Assembly: GCA_037043015.1 (NCBI GenBank)
Contig: CM073323.1
Coordinates: 27,246,758 to 27,310,757, forward strand
Length of the DNA stretch: 64,000 nucleotides
Origin: Bryum argenteum
Lineage: Eukaryota > Streptophyta > Bryopsida > Bryales > Bryaceae
Direction of reading: 5' to 3'
Shown here one piece after another: positions 47,816-60,005 of the stretch. Below the pieces are notes generated by a model, which was not told where the DNA came from, searched no databases, and saw nothing but the letters and a program-made list of their open reading frames with translations. Numbering within the stretch: position 1 is the stretch's first letter; every line of letters starts with the position of its first letter. Position numbers and translations under genes: made by a program.

Positions 47816-50764
47816 CAGAGGAGTCAGAGCAGTCGGCAGAGCGGTACTTCCCATGCGGCCAATTCTTTTCTTCAAGGCCATTTACAAAACTTTGAATTTT
47901 TGGTAATCATGAGCGATTGCAAGGGCTCGTGTTCAGACATTCATGGCATGATGATATGCACTTTTCATTTTTGATTTTGATTTTGACGGGGTGCCATGGA
48001 AAGGGATGGGAATTGTGACCATGACCTTCTCCTGGCACAAATGCCAATCTTGTGCCGGGGGCAATGTACACTGGTCCCCACTTTTGACTTTTCCTCCTTT
48101 GGGGATTTGGGGATATTCAACAAGATGTGAAATATTTGGTTTGCAACGGAGAATATTCAACTAGATTGTTGGATGTTATGTTCCTGCGACCATTATTGGC
48201 ACTTTTGGAATAGGTATTGCCATCTTTCTTTGTTAAATGTTTGGGCTTGTGCTTGTAAGCCTAAGTTTGAATACCTAATGTAAGTGTAGTAACATCTTTG
48301 TTTGTGGTGATATAAGTGATGTCTTTGAGTGTATCAAAGAAGATTGTATTGGGTGATTCATGCTTTACTTATTTTTCCTTTCTACTTGGATGAGATACAT
48401 GTGGTTTCAGGTTTTTATAATAATTTAACTTGTGAAGGTTCTTGCTTTATCTTTATTTGAGTATTCTATATATGAAACAATTGGTTGGGCGGGTCCCCTA
48501 TTCTTAAGAGCAACTTCAAAATTATAATGTATCCCTTCAGAAACTCTATGGAAGAATAAGTATATTTCTGAATGCATTTTCAACGAGGAGATTCTTAAAA
48601 GTAAAATTTCCCCCAAAACTCTTCAAATAGAGATGAAGAGATAGCATTTACCAAAATGGAATATTCCAATGGAAACCCAAGGCCCCGCGAATACGTTCAC
48701 ACATTGAACATTGAATTTCTTTTGGTAAAGACTTTGATTATATATGTTCGTCACCGTGTTTCAACTTTTAATCTAACCCTTCCATGCCTAAGTCTTTTCA
48801 AAACATCCAAAAGCCTCTAACCTTGTTGTACTAAAGAGATAGTATATAAAGTTAGATTTGTAAATATTTAATGGTAAGATCTTGACTCTTCAGGTTAGTG
48901 ACCCTATTCATGTAATGTACTCTTTTCTTTCTAACAACGAGAATTTGATTTAAGGAATTGGGCTCGCCCCTATTTTGACAAAAGTACAGAGGAGTAAATC
49001 TCGCTTTGACGAATTGTATTAAACTTGAACACAAGGCTATTCTGTTAAATGTAAGAAGGTCAACACCACTTCAAGTACTTGATTACCTCTATTAGAGCCT
49101 AAGACGTGGGAGCTCAAAGTTGATGACTCAAGAGAGAGAGGTGGGCATGCCTTTTATGTATGACTATTCAACGACACAAATTGATTTTTGTGTTTAATAG
49201 TCACTTGTAAATGTATGAGTGTAACGGAAAAATGCAACACAAAATTGGAATATGAGATGCAAACATGTGCATTATTTCAATCACATATACACAAGTTAAA
49301 GAGAAAAGAAAGATGCTCTTGTACACCAAAGTAAAGCCTTGGCAAGTGCTCCAAGAAAAACACAACAACAACAACAACAATGTTGTGTTGTGTTTTGAGT
49401 TACTTAAGACGAGGACAAGTTGTACATTTTACGATTTACAATTAGTCACAAGTTATGGCAACTAATGTGAAAAGACGCTTCTATTGTTGTAATTTGGCTG
49501 ATTTCAATGCACACATATTTAGGAAGACCATAAGCATTGACCATTTGGAAACTTGATGTTGTTACTTTTGAGGCCAAGCCTTGGAAAATTCCTAAAAGTT
49601 TGACTTAAGTCATTTCAAAGACTATGTAGATATTTGGTCATGGGCATATCACAAATTGAAGGAATAGAAAGAATTTATATAATTTGAAATAAAATATCAT
49701 ACATATATCAAGAATAGAAGTAAGAAGTTGTGATAGAATGTAGTAATAAATTAGAATATGGCTTTGCAATTTTTACAACATACACCTTGTATGTATTACG
49801 ACACCTACACCAATTTATTACTCAAGAATAGTTAACTTTACTCTTCGACTAAGGAGCTTGAAATTGGAAAACAAGTATTTTAGCTTTGAAGTGATTAAAC
49901 GGATGTGTTCAAAAGTGCCCACCCTTTCAAGTATCATTATTTTTTTTGCTTTCCTCAAACCATCCAAGATCCAAATTGCAACCATTGCATATGGTATTAT
50001 TTTCATAGACCTTTCTCACATGTTCTTTTTGTGAATGAAGAATGGTTGAAGGAGGGAGAAACAATCATACAAAGCGTATATCAACTTCTCTTGCTTTGGT
50101 TAACTTAGATAAAGAATCAAGTTTTACTAATTTGAGCTATGGTTTGGCATGGATGTAGTCACTTTATTTGAGAAGTATAATTTCATAATTTAAATCTTTT
50201 ATAGCAAAACTTGGTTTAGAGGACGAAATGGAGCACATAGAAGTTTCTTTATTAAGTTTTAGTTGAGAAACATTGACTTTATGATTTCACTCAAGTTTCT
50301 ACTCTAATTTATAAGTGGCCCATTCAAGTTGAATGTTTGAGAGATTTTTAAAAGGACGGTTTGATATTTTTAATAATGCTCATTAGTTTAAGAAGTGCTT
50401 ATTGAAAAAAACTTAAGATGAACAATTGCATTTTTTTTGTAACAAAACACTCTATTGCAACACTACATACTGTCAATTTTAATTGATGCTGAGATATATA
50501 TGTATAAATTATTGATTTTAGTAAAAAGTTTGTTAAATTCACCTTGAGCTAGTGAAATAATTCTAGTTAAGCACAAATCTTCATACTTTCAATTTTTTTT
50601 TATTGAATCTTCCTTTGTCTTTTGTTTGTCGCTGCCAAAGAATGACATAGTTACAAAATGGATACATTTGTGTAATTACAGGATTATTTGTTTTTTCTTC
50701 CTATTTTTTGCCCTAAACTACAAATGACTTCTTGAGAAAGTTGATGGTCTTTTTTGTGTACACA
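47816..50764. other. Long non-coding AT-rich interval
   Basis: No gene, RNA gene or element ends were recognised. CAACAACAACAA occurs at 49363-49380. From about 50655 it is the 3' flank of FN3 copy 2 and matches the flank of copy 1. Confidence 0.45.
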
Positions 50765-51032
50765 TTAACCCCTAACTTTCCTTAAAACCCGAAACGGGTT
50801 TTGGAGGTTCCCGCGTGAGAATAACTCAGCCAACTTTGACCATTATAATCTCACAAATGAAGAAGAATGAACGGTTCAAATTTGGTATGTGGGAAGAATG
50901 TCAAGTGAATTTTGAGATCTTACGGTTGAATCTTTGAAATAATGCTTAGATTGAGATTTTTTTAGCTTAATCTTAAGAAAGGTCAAATTTTGTGACTTAG
51001 TTCATTTTGCAACAAGGAAATTTAGGGGTTAA
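50765..51032. mobile_element. piggyBac-type MITE, copy g, inserted in duplication copy 2
   Basis: TTAA flanks; left end CCCCTAACTTTCCTT, right end AAGGAAATTTAGGGG. Copy 1 of the duplication has no element here: its CACATAAATAACTG (860-873) lines up with CACA-TTAA-TAACCG if the insert and one TTAA are removed. This is a direct filled/empty site comparison showing insertion at TTAA with duplication of TTAA. Confidence 0.93.
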
Positions 51033-51953
51033 TAACCGTAGATATAATGTTGATATTCAACATATCTATGTTAACCTTCTTACCGTGCCAAAACTTTTTT
51101 TTGAGATACAAGAACATGACTTGGATTATAGAAATGTGCCTTAAAGATAATTATTCTTTTTCTCTTTATATAAAAAACATTCATGAATCACTATACGTTA
51201 GTGTGTAAAATGATATCATAAAATGCGCTTCAATGGACAAGAAATTCACAATTTTGCAATGACTTTTACACTATGAATATATACCCCTTTTGTTTGTGGA
51301 TTCTCTTGTATAGATAAATTCATTTTTTAATGATCAATGAGGAGTTGCATAGTATCAAGGCTCTAGATACAAACTCACTTAAGAATGAATTCAATACCTA
51401 CAATAACTGGATTGCTTCTTTTTGTGGTCAAGAGTAACTTCGCCACAAGGAAACTATTACTTCCAGCGATGGATTCTTAGAAAGAGCTCATGTACCCAAG
51501 GGTATCTTGAAGTTTGATTTACATTCAGAATGCTCCACACACACAAAAAACTCTCAATTGAATACAATTTACAAAGGTCAAGTTAAGTATTGCTAAGTAT
51601 AGATATAGAGATACAAGACTCATATCCACCACTTCAGACTATGTTGTAAAGGAATCACATCCACCATACATTGTCCCAACCATTATAAAATTCATAATCG
51701 ATATTTGAGTGCATTGTTGTCAATATTGACACACATATACATTCAATTCAACCTTTCACCGCAAACAATGTTGAAACCTTTCACAACTCAACCAAGAACA
51801 AAATTGATAATGTTAAACACATTAGTGTTGATTATTGAAGAGAGGAAAGTACAAAGCTATTGAGACACAAAGTTTGAGTTTGCACTCTGCACTTGATCAT
51901 TGTGCAAGAAAATAAGGCCATCTAAAAAGACACGAATCGATGACCTACATCGC
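51033..51953. other. 3' flank of FN3 copy 2
   Basis: AT-rich, matching 870-1728. It includes about 80 bases (51529-51600) absent from copy 1 but partly shared with copy 3, containing the TTAA at 51583-51586 that corresponds to the right border of the element before copy 3. Confidence 0.55.
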
Positions 51954-54900
51954 TCAATAAAAATAGTCTTGGAAGAACCTGAATGAGAAAAAAGAAACAA
52001 CCGAAATTAGAACAATCCACACAGGCCATAACCACTTGAACCGCTTGACGAAATCAACTCCCTTCTCCAACAATGATTGGTGAGCTTTCTTCACGAGGAG
52101 CTTCATCTCCTTCTTCGACTTGATGCTCTTGACGGAAGAAGATGCCGATGCCGGTACGACAAGTAGAGTTACTAGTGGTGCTCGTGTAGGCGATGTTGGC
52201 TTCGGAGTTGTTGACACGACAGTTGTTGGAAGTGCTAAGGGTTTCTGCCCCTTTGATAGTGACCCTGAAGACTTTGTAGCCGGAGCCTTTTCCTTCATCT
52301 GAACCTGCACAAGCTCCGGTTCCAAAGCCACAATCGGAAGCTTCGCAAATCTTGACTTCTCCTGTTGTAGTGGTGGTGCCGCTTCAAGCTTCTTACGTGC
52401 GGGGATCAAACCTTTAGCTTTTAGCTTAGCAGGTTTTGGCTTCTTCTCCTTCAGTGGTGATGCCTCTGCGAGCTTCTCACATGCCGGTTGGAGCTTGGTA
52501 TTTGGATGTGTAGGTGCGTTGGGGGACTCCACCTTCACACGAACCTTTTTCAATGTCTTAGGCACCTCAACTACAAGTGGCAAATGTGTCCTTTTTGGAG
52601 GACCCTGAGGTGTTGGCCTCTCCAAATTTGGCACCTCCGATATTGCAATCTTTGGTCGAGCGTCAGGAACTACAACATTCTCTGGTGCTTTGCTCGCACG
52701 AGAGAGCTCTTCCATGTCGATAGTTGTAGGTGGATGTATTGGTGGTGCGTCAAACGCGGGCAGCTCGATCACGGCCACTTCACTAAGTTTACTGGCCCCG
52801 CGAGCATTGATAGCCTGCAATTTTTTTGAAAAAATCATTCGCTAACTCTAGCAATGGTAGAAAATTCTTTATCGAAAAAACTCTGGCATTGTCAAGAGTA
52901 CAAACCTGCACTGCTGCTCTATAATTTGATGCTCTTATGAGGTTTGACAAGTTGTGTAGTCTAGCCTCCCCTTCGTAAATCTTTCTCAGCGGCCCTCCTC
53001 GGCCATTGTCTAAGTGAAGCGCATACCTACACAACTCAAAAATAGAGTAATGTTTAGTTTGAGAGATGAATATATATATATATATATATATAGCTCCAAA
53101 GGGTTAGATTCACAATTCACATGCATGTCTATTGAAGCACGGAGATTTGCTTCCCTTTGCCCAATTGAATTTTCGTACCTTGAAACTAGCATGCCATTAT
53201 CAGATTGTGGAGTTGTCCACTTGATTTGCATTGTTGTAGGCGACACTTTATCGAATGTGGGTAGTGGGGGCATTTCTGGTGGAGTAGCAAGTAAATTTGC
53301 CACAAAAATTGAGCTCGGCGATGATGAACCATAAACATTTTGTGCTTTCACTCGGAACTTGTACTCACGGCCAGGAGAGAGACCTGTGATCTCTACCTGT
53401 TGCATCCATGTAAAATTGTCACCCTGGAATAAACAAATAATTGTGAACTCTATGCTCAATATTATCATACACAATTGCAAATTCTAATGCTACAGATCAT
53501 CGTGACTTACCAAAGCTCCTCGCCATCGTAGACCACCATCCAGACTTGAGTGGGTGAAGATGACACAACCACAGTGTGCTTGACAGCCACGTTCTTCTTG
53601 CCTTGAAGTTTTTGTGGCTGAGAGGGTGTGAGTGCTTCCACTTCCTGCATCTCAAGTGTGTACTTGAACACAGGAGCGCCATTGTCTCGCTCTGGAGCCT
53701 AAAAACATCAACGAATAAGGCTTCAATTAGTACAATTGCTATACTATTGTCATAGGAGCTACGTGATGCAAGAAATACTAACCGTTCATATCAGTGTAGC
53801 AGCCGTTGATTTTGTCTCAATCACTCTAGGTTGTTGGGGAGGACTTGGGGCCGCTTGAGAAGTCTTACAAACAGAGAATTCGCTGAACTCACTTGATCCG
53901 ATTGCATTGATTGCATTGATCAGAAGCTGAAAAAGAAATAATGCCCATTAAACAAACTCAATTGTATTGCAGTAGTTACATACCTGCACCCGGAAAGCAT
54001 ATGTCGTCAAAGGATGCAACTTCCTCACAATAAACTCGTTCACGTGACCCCTGTAAACCTGAGATACCATTGTTGGAGCAACAACACTCTCTTGTGGGAG
54101 GCTTTTCTCTCCATACCCGAGATCTAGCATCTCGAGCACAAAGTTCTTCAGTGGATCACCGTTACAGCGAGGAGAAGCCCATCTGCATAGAAAAAAAAAT
54201 TTGTCAATATCCAAAGTCTTGTGTTTGGAGGACAGAAATGAGAGCTTTCTGGAAACTTACGTAAGAGAAATGGCCTTAGAAGTTGAGTGTTGAATAAGTG
54301 GAGCCTTTGGTATTGCTGGTGGGGCAGGGTTTGTCATCACGACTGAAACTGTACAGAACCAAAATGAGCTGATTAGTAGAGTTCAACAACAAAGCTCAAT
54401 TTTTGATGTGTAAGTACATACCAGAGTGAGGGCTATCCCCTAGCTCGTTATGTGCATAAACACACACGACGTAGTCGGTGTCGGGCTCCAACTCTTTGGC
54501 GACAAACTTGTTGTCGTGGATTGTGCTCTGGTTGGGACTTTTGGAAGTTTTAGACGATTGTGTCTGTACGTACATCTGCACCGAACTGTATTAGATTTTT
54601 TGCAAAAGAAAATTCAGAAAAGTAATCAATTGGTGCAATCGCACATTGTCAACAATCATACAAGCTCTTACCTCCACGGTGTAGAATTCGATGGATCTCC
54701 CGCCGTCATGCACAGGAGGACGCCATGCCAATTCGATGGAATGGGTGCCATGTTTTGAAACCACTGGCTTTGATGGCTCTGATGGTGGACCGGATTCCGT
54801 AATGAATGTATCTGCCAATCAAAATAATAAAGTTAAACTTGCTTGCAACTCTTCTTTTGAAGGGACGAATCGATAAGCAGAATGGAAAGGACTCACTTAC

Positions 54901-55573
54901 TTTCAAATGTCCATGATCCCAATGGAGTTAGAGTCCAAATGCGTACTCCAACCTTTGATCCAGGTGAAAGAAGAGCCAATTGGTACGAGTGGGCACTTCC
55001 GTAATAAACCATCGTCCAGGCCTTAGCGGTTTCAAGCTTCGCGTCAATCTGGAATCTGCAAGGTCAATTATTCAACATGAAAATCTTGTGAACAAGAATA
55101 ATGGATTATAACACAACGAGAATGGTTAATAGATGCTTACATGGTTCCGAGAGGAAAGATGTAATTGCCGTGGCCCCAATCGAGGTCGATGGTTGTTGCA
55201 GTGATTTTCCAAGTAATGCTTGGCTCTGCAACATGAGAACCCTGAGACTCTTCTTCAAACACTTCATCGCTATAACCTTCATCACTCTCCACGCTAAATC
55301 CTGGAGCATCGTCGCTTGGAGGCTCCTCGGTGCATCATTGATAACCACCTTCCCTTTGCCTTTCCTTTTCGCCATCTCTTCGACTTGGGCATCTGCCTCG
55401 TAATCGGCCTCAGTCGTGTTGGAAGCAATCTCCTTATTCGAGCAAATCGTCATCAGCTCGACTTCCTCATCCAGGGTCCCCTCTGCAGCGGCAACCTTGT
55501 GTGCTACAATATCTCGGGCTACAACTTTTGGCACGAACATAGCGCAAACACCTCTATCACTACAATCTTGCAT
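51954..55573 (-). pseudogene. Multi-FN3 tail-anchored protein gene, copy 2, inactivated
   Basis: Eleven exons: 55141-55573, 54901-55055, 54672-54811, 54422-54575, 54261-54348, 53984-54182, 53783-53926, 53511-53698, 53179-53423, 52906-53026 and 51954-52814. Three lesions relative to the sisters: a 4-base deletion in exon 1 near 55338 that shifts the frame before the first FN3 domain; the conserved Trp of exon 7 changed from TGG to TGA near 53786; and a 1-base deletion in exon 9 near 53391 (245 rather than 246 bases). The last exon is fully open for about 286 codons and keeps the linker and the C-terminal membrane segment (WLWPVWIVLISVVSFF). Exon 7 uses a different acceptor and gains four codons. 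A protein could come only from an internal start, so the copy is called a pseudogene. Confidence 0.8.
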
Positions 55574-55990
55574 GCACCAACCTCTCGCGCACCGACTGTT
55601 TGCGCTACGAATCCTCGCGCTTCAAACCCTTGCGCTACAAAGCCCTCGCACTACAAAACCCTCCCGCTACAAAACCCTCGCACTACGAACCCTACTATGA
55701 ACCCTTGAGCTATGCACTCTTGCACACCGATCGCTCGCCCTACAAAACCTTCTCGCTACGAACTCTCGAGCTACGCATCCTCGGCACTGACCTCTCGTGC
55801 TACCACTGCTAGCGCTACGAACCTTCGCACTACAAACCCTCCAGCTACAACTTTTCGCGCTACGACCTTCGGCGCTAGGTCCTCCCGCAACGCAACTCTG
55901 TGCGCGACAACTTCCGTTTCGCTCGCAACAACACCGCGTACACCGACCTCTGGCGCATCGATCTCTCCGGCTACACCTTTCGTGCTAGGA
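55560..55990. repeat. 15-bp minisatellite at the 5' end of FN3 copy 2
   Basis: Same GCGCTACAAACCCTC theme as at 5340-5800, with a different unit count and order. It overlaps the first codons of the FN3 reading frame. Confidence 0.85.
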
Positions 55991-56687
55991 ACCCTCCAGC
56001 AAAGAGGTGCGGTGGAGATCTGCGGCTCTCATTCACTTCTGAGACCTCTCCGGAATCAGTGAGATCGTTGTCGGGGCGGCCACCTCTTATGGAATGAAAC
56101 TTTCGATTCAGCAATTCAGCCTGCATGTGAAGCGTGTTGAATATATTATTCTTCACCCTCGACCTTTGGCCGCAGCAATGAGATCTACATATCATAATAT
56201 TCAAGTGGCTCTCAAACGATATATATACATTTTGGAGCATAATTTCAACTACTAAATGTTTGCATAAACATACTTAGTAATTAGAAAGTTTTGACTCAAC
56301 TTAAAAACTTCTTGCCCTAATTAATGTTGACTTTGCATTGCCAAAAGAAACTTTCGCCTCTACTTTGAATATTGTGGACTTCTCATGCCACAATTAAAAG
56401 TGTCACAATTGACAACGAATTTACCCACTACTACATGATGGTATAGGAAAAAGTACATAAGAACCAAAAATATGTATCTTAAACAACCCAAATTGTTTGC
56501 ACGAGTGTATTGGCAACTTGAGACTTTCCGAGCCCAATTTGACTTGATACTGTGAAGGTTAAGCATACGTGGTTTTCTTAGAAGGGTAGGAACAAAAATC
56601 AACTAAATATATAAGCATCATATAGTAATACTTACTACACCTCTATTGCCTTCCTTGAAAATATCTCTTTTTAGGCTACTACAATAT
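55991..56687. other. 5' flank of FN3 copy 2
   Basis: Upstream sequence of the minus-strand pseudogene, matching about 5801-6726 but lacking about 230 bases present there at 6003-6250. Ends where the transposase remnant begins. Confidence 0.5.
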
Positions 56688-57722
56688 ATGCCTAAAAAAC
56701 CCCAAAAATGGGGTTTGAAGGTATGGTGTCTTGCCTGTTTTGACTCCAAATACGTGTGGAACTTTGAGATCTATTGTGGGAAGGAGAATGCTCTTCCCAC
56801 ACCAGTTGAGACACATGCAGGAAATTTGGATGGACCGGTAATTGCAGTTGGAGATGCCAGACTTGCTCACAATGTTGTGTTGCGATTGGTGGATGGATTG
56901 TGGAATGTTGGCCATTGTGTGACAATGGACAACTTCTTCACAAGCATTGGGCTTTTTACCACACTTTTGGCTAGAGGCATGTATGCTACTGGCACCGTTC
57001 GAGCTAATCGAGTAGGACTTCCCTCTTTTTTGAGGAACTTGGCGGCTTTCAAGAATGTGGCGCAAGGGACGACTTTGTGGCGCATGCATAGCAGCCGCTC
57101 TATTTCATGTGTCATGTGGAAGGATAAGAAGCTGGTTCTTATTCTTTCTAATCATAGCCAACCTATCCAGGCTCCTTGTGAGAGGGTGGTGACGGTTCCT
57201 AGGCAGAACGGTGCAGTTCGTGAGTCGATTCAGACTTCACCGATGTTAGCAGAGTATACAAAGCACATGCGGGGCGTTGATGTTGCAGACCAACTTCGAG
57301 CATCCTACAGCTGTCAGGTACGGAGTCACAAATGGTGGCACCGTATTTTTTTCTTTCTCTTGGATGTTACTGTGGTCAACATGTACATAATTTATCTTGA
57401 GAGCATGGCGGATGTGAATCGGCGACGTGATTCACCACTGCCTCCTATGACACACCTTCAGTTCAAGCAAGGTTTGTGTAGTGCCCTCTTGATTGATTGG
57501 CCAACGAGAAACATGGCGCCTTCCGATATTCCTGAAGCTCCACGTTTGCCTCAAATTTGTGTACCTACGTATACTCGTTTGAGGAGGAGTTGTGTTGTAT
57601 GTCTAGTGTGTGCACCGCACTACTATTGTCACCGGTGCAACAACAAGTGGATGTGCTTGAACAAAGGATGTTTTGAGCGATGGCACACGGAACTTGTTTT
57701 ACGACGTTCACGTAACAGATAA
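56688..57722 (+). pseudogene. 5'-truncated piggyBac (PGBD-like) transposase
   Basis: An open frame of 344 codons from ATG 56688 gives the right half of a piggyBac transposase (DDE_Tnp_1_7). Seen in order: YMPKKPQKWGLKVW opening, TMDNFFTS with an acidic residue at 81, GMYATGTVRANRVGLP, GVDVADQL with Asp 198 and 201, and a C-terminal cross-brace-like Cys/His domain (Cys 302, 305, 308, 314, 317, 323, 328, His 333). Full-length family members have some 200 or more residues before this point, including the first catalytic Asp of the DDD triad; these are absent. The 14 codons that keep the frame open upstream come from duplicated FN3 flank DNA. The frame has no stops, so loss was by truncation, probably recent. 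It cannot be catalytically complete. Confidence 0.85.
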
Positions 57723-57762
57723 TAATCTATCTATACATTCTATTTATTTGTACTACGCGTAA

Positions 57763-58560
57763 TAGAAAGTTGGTTCAAAAATGACAAGCTCATTTCTCTT
57801 GCAATGAATTGATTAGCCTTTCATTTTACTTGCTAACTTTTGCAATAAGGAACTTGCATTACAATGTTTAGTAAGAAGTGCCAATGACACTTAGAAGATA
57901 TTTATTACATTGCTAGGTTTGACTAGAGATCTAGTTGAGTTTAGATGAGATATGTTACACTAATGGGACTAATGCCCCTTGTGAGCTTTAGTCACATTAG
58001 ACACAAGTTGTGACTTATGCGACTAATGCAATTTGTGAGCATTAGTCACATTAGTCACAACTTGTGACTAATTCGACTACTAATACCGCTCTAACTTTTA
58101 TTTCTTTGCACTAACCAATTTTTAGAAAGTTGGTTCAAAAATGACATACGACATCAAGTCCTAATTTTCTTGCAATGAATTGATTTGCCTTTGATTTTAC
58201 TTTCTAACTTTTGCAACAAGGAATTTGCATTACAATGTCTAGTAAGAAGTACTAACATATCTCTAACTTTTATTTCTTTGCACTAACCAATTTTTAAAAA
58301 GTTGGTTCAAAAATGACATACGACATCAAGTCCTAATTTTCTTGCAATGAATTGATTTGTCTTTGATTTTACTTTCTAACTTTTGCAACATGAACTTGCA
58401 TTACAATGTTTCTGTAATAAGTACTAACATATCTCTAACTTGGATTTATTTGTACAATTTGTAATAGAAAGTTGGTTCAAAAATTTACAAACGACATATG
58501 CTTCAATTTTTTCAAAATGAATTGATTTGCCTTTGAATTTATGTATAAACACCTTGCTTC
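57763..58560. repeat. Four copies of an approximately 170-bp repeat downstream of the transposase
   Basis: Units begin AAAGTTGGTTCAAAAATGACA at about 57763, 58126, 58299 and 58467, followed by CTTGCAATGAATTGATT and CTAACTTTTGCAACAAGGAA. Between the first two is an insert (57955-58085) of back-to-back GTGACTAAT / ATTAGTCAC motifs. It could be subterminal sequence of the original transposon. Confidence 0.8.
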
Positions 58561-59059
58561 TTCAACCTTACTAAAATTACAACTTTGATTCCAGGGTGTA
58601 GTCTTTAAGCATACACGACTGGGGATACAGGAGCAAGTTCGAGCAAAATTTGTTTTGGAACAAAGATCCCTGGAAGGGCTTGCGTGACGTGGCAAACACT
58701 GCCGAGGACTGCGAGCAATGCGAGGATGGCTGCTTCCACTGGCCCCTAAACCCGCTCAGCTACGCTCACCCCTAGGCTCCTAATTATTGTAGCATGTAGT
58801 CATGCCCCTATGTCACATGCCATTTGCTTGCCACCTCGCTCACTCAAGCAGCGGATGCTTTTGCTTTTCTAAACCGGCTATAAATGCATTTTCATCTTTC
58901 TTGTAGCAACCATCAATGCGAATCACTGACTCTCAGGTCTTTTATTGGAAATTGAGGTATGGCAGGCCCTTGCAGCTCCGGTCAGTCCAGGGTCCCAATA
59001 TCCCCTTCTTGCCCTTCTAATTTCTCACTTATTTTGCGTAGTTTACTGTATGAAAATTT
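58561..59059. other. Non-coding interval with a TATA-like motif
   Basis: More balanced in composition than its neighbours; CTATAAATG occurs near 58880, but no coding region follows. No gene called. Confidence 0.35.
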
Positions 59060-59621
59060 TTCATAATTTGAGATTTTGAAAATTTTGAAAAAAGAATTGA
59101 TACAAAAAATTAATTTTATTGAAGGGAGATCCTCACCGTGCGGATTTGGAAAATCCTACAATCTCATGACCTTGTTCAACAATGTCCCGAATGAGGGATG
59201 AAATGCGTTTTTTGACCTTCTTCCACTAATATCTTTGCATGAAGGTTCTAAACGCACATGCAACCTCTGATATTTTGCGTGCGCGTGCTCAACTTACTTA
59301 TCTACAGGGAAAAAAATATGTGCAAAAAGTTTGGGTAAAAAATAATCAAGTCTCCCTTGGCACCATGAAGACTATGTGTCTCGGGCAAGGTCGAAAAAAA
59401 TTCTTACATGAACTTTGATCATTATAATCTCACAAATGGCGCAGATCCAACGGTTGAAATATTTTGTGGTAGTACTAATGGTAGTAACCTCCAAGATCTT
59501 ACGGTTGAAAGTACAAAATCTGCTCAAAAGTTTGATTCATACTTCTACATGGACATTGAGCTAGAAAATCGCCGTTTTGGGTTTTGGAGCTCCCAAAAAC
59601 ACAAGGATTTTTAGGGGTTAA
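59060..59621. mobile_element. Left-truncated piggyBac-type element (copy i) abutting FN3 copy 3
   Basis: Right end ACACAAGGATTTTTAGGGG then TTAA (59618-59621). It carries CCAACGGTTGA (59447-59457) and GATCTTACGGTTGAA as in copy c. Downstream sequence AGCATTGCTAAG continues the FN3 flank exactly where copy 2 has an uninterrupted GTTAAGTATTGCTAAG (51582-51597). The left end is lost. Confidence 0.75.
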
Positions 59622-60005
59622 GCATTGCTAAGTATAGAAATGGAGATACAAGACTCATATCCACCACTTCAGACTATGTTGTAATGGACTCACACCCACC
59701 ATACACTGTCCGAACGATTATAAAATTCATAATCAATATTTGAGTACCTCGCTATGTAGATTAACACACATATACATTGAATTCAACCTTTAATTTACTA
59801 CATACATTCACTACAAACAATTTTGGAACCTTTCAAAACTCAACCAAAAACGAAATTCATAATGTTCAACACATTATTGCTGATTATTGAAGAGAAGAAA
59901 GTACAAAGCTAATGAGACACAAACTTTGAGTTTGCACTCTGCACTTGTTTATTATGCATGAAACCAAGGTCATCTAAAAAGATAAGAATCGATGACCTAC
60001 AGCGC

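Larger units (their letters stand above)
50655..56681. repeat. Segmental duplication, copy 2
   Basis: Aligns with 752-6726 end to end. The right border (TTAGGCTACT) abuts the piggyBac transposase remnant. Private differences include the MITE at 50765-51032, a TA microsatellite at 53070-53090 and coding lesions listed with the gene. Confidence 0.85.

Noticed and set aside
53391-53424. Alternative acceptors that might rescue the exon 9 deletion in FN3 copy 2
   Set aside because: Each nearby AG tried gives an immediate stop codon at the join; the exon 7 stop would remain in any case.
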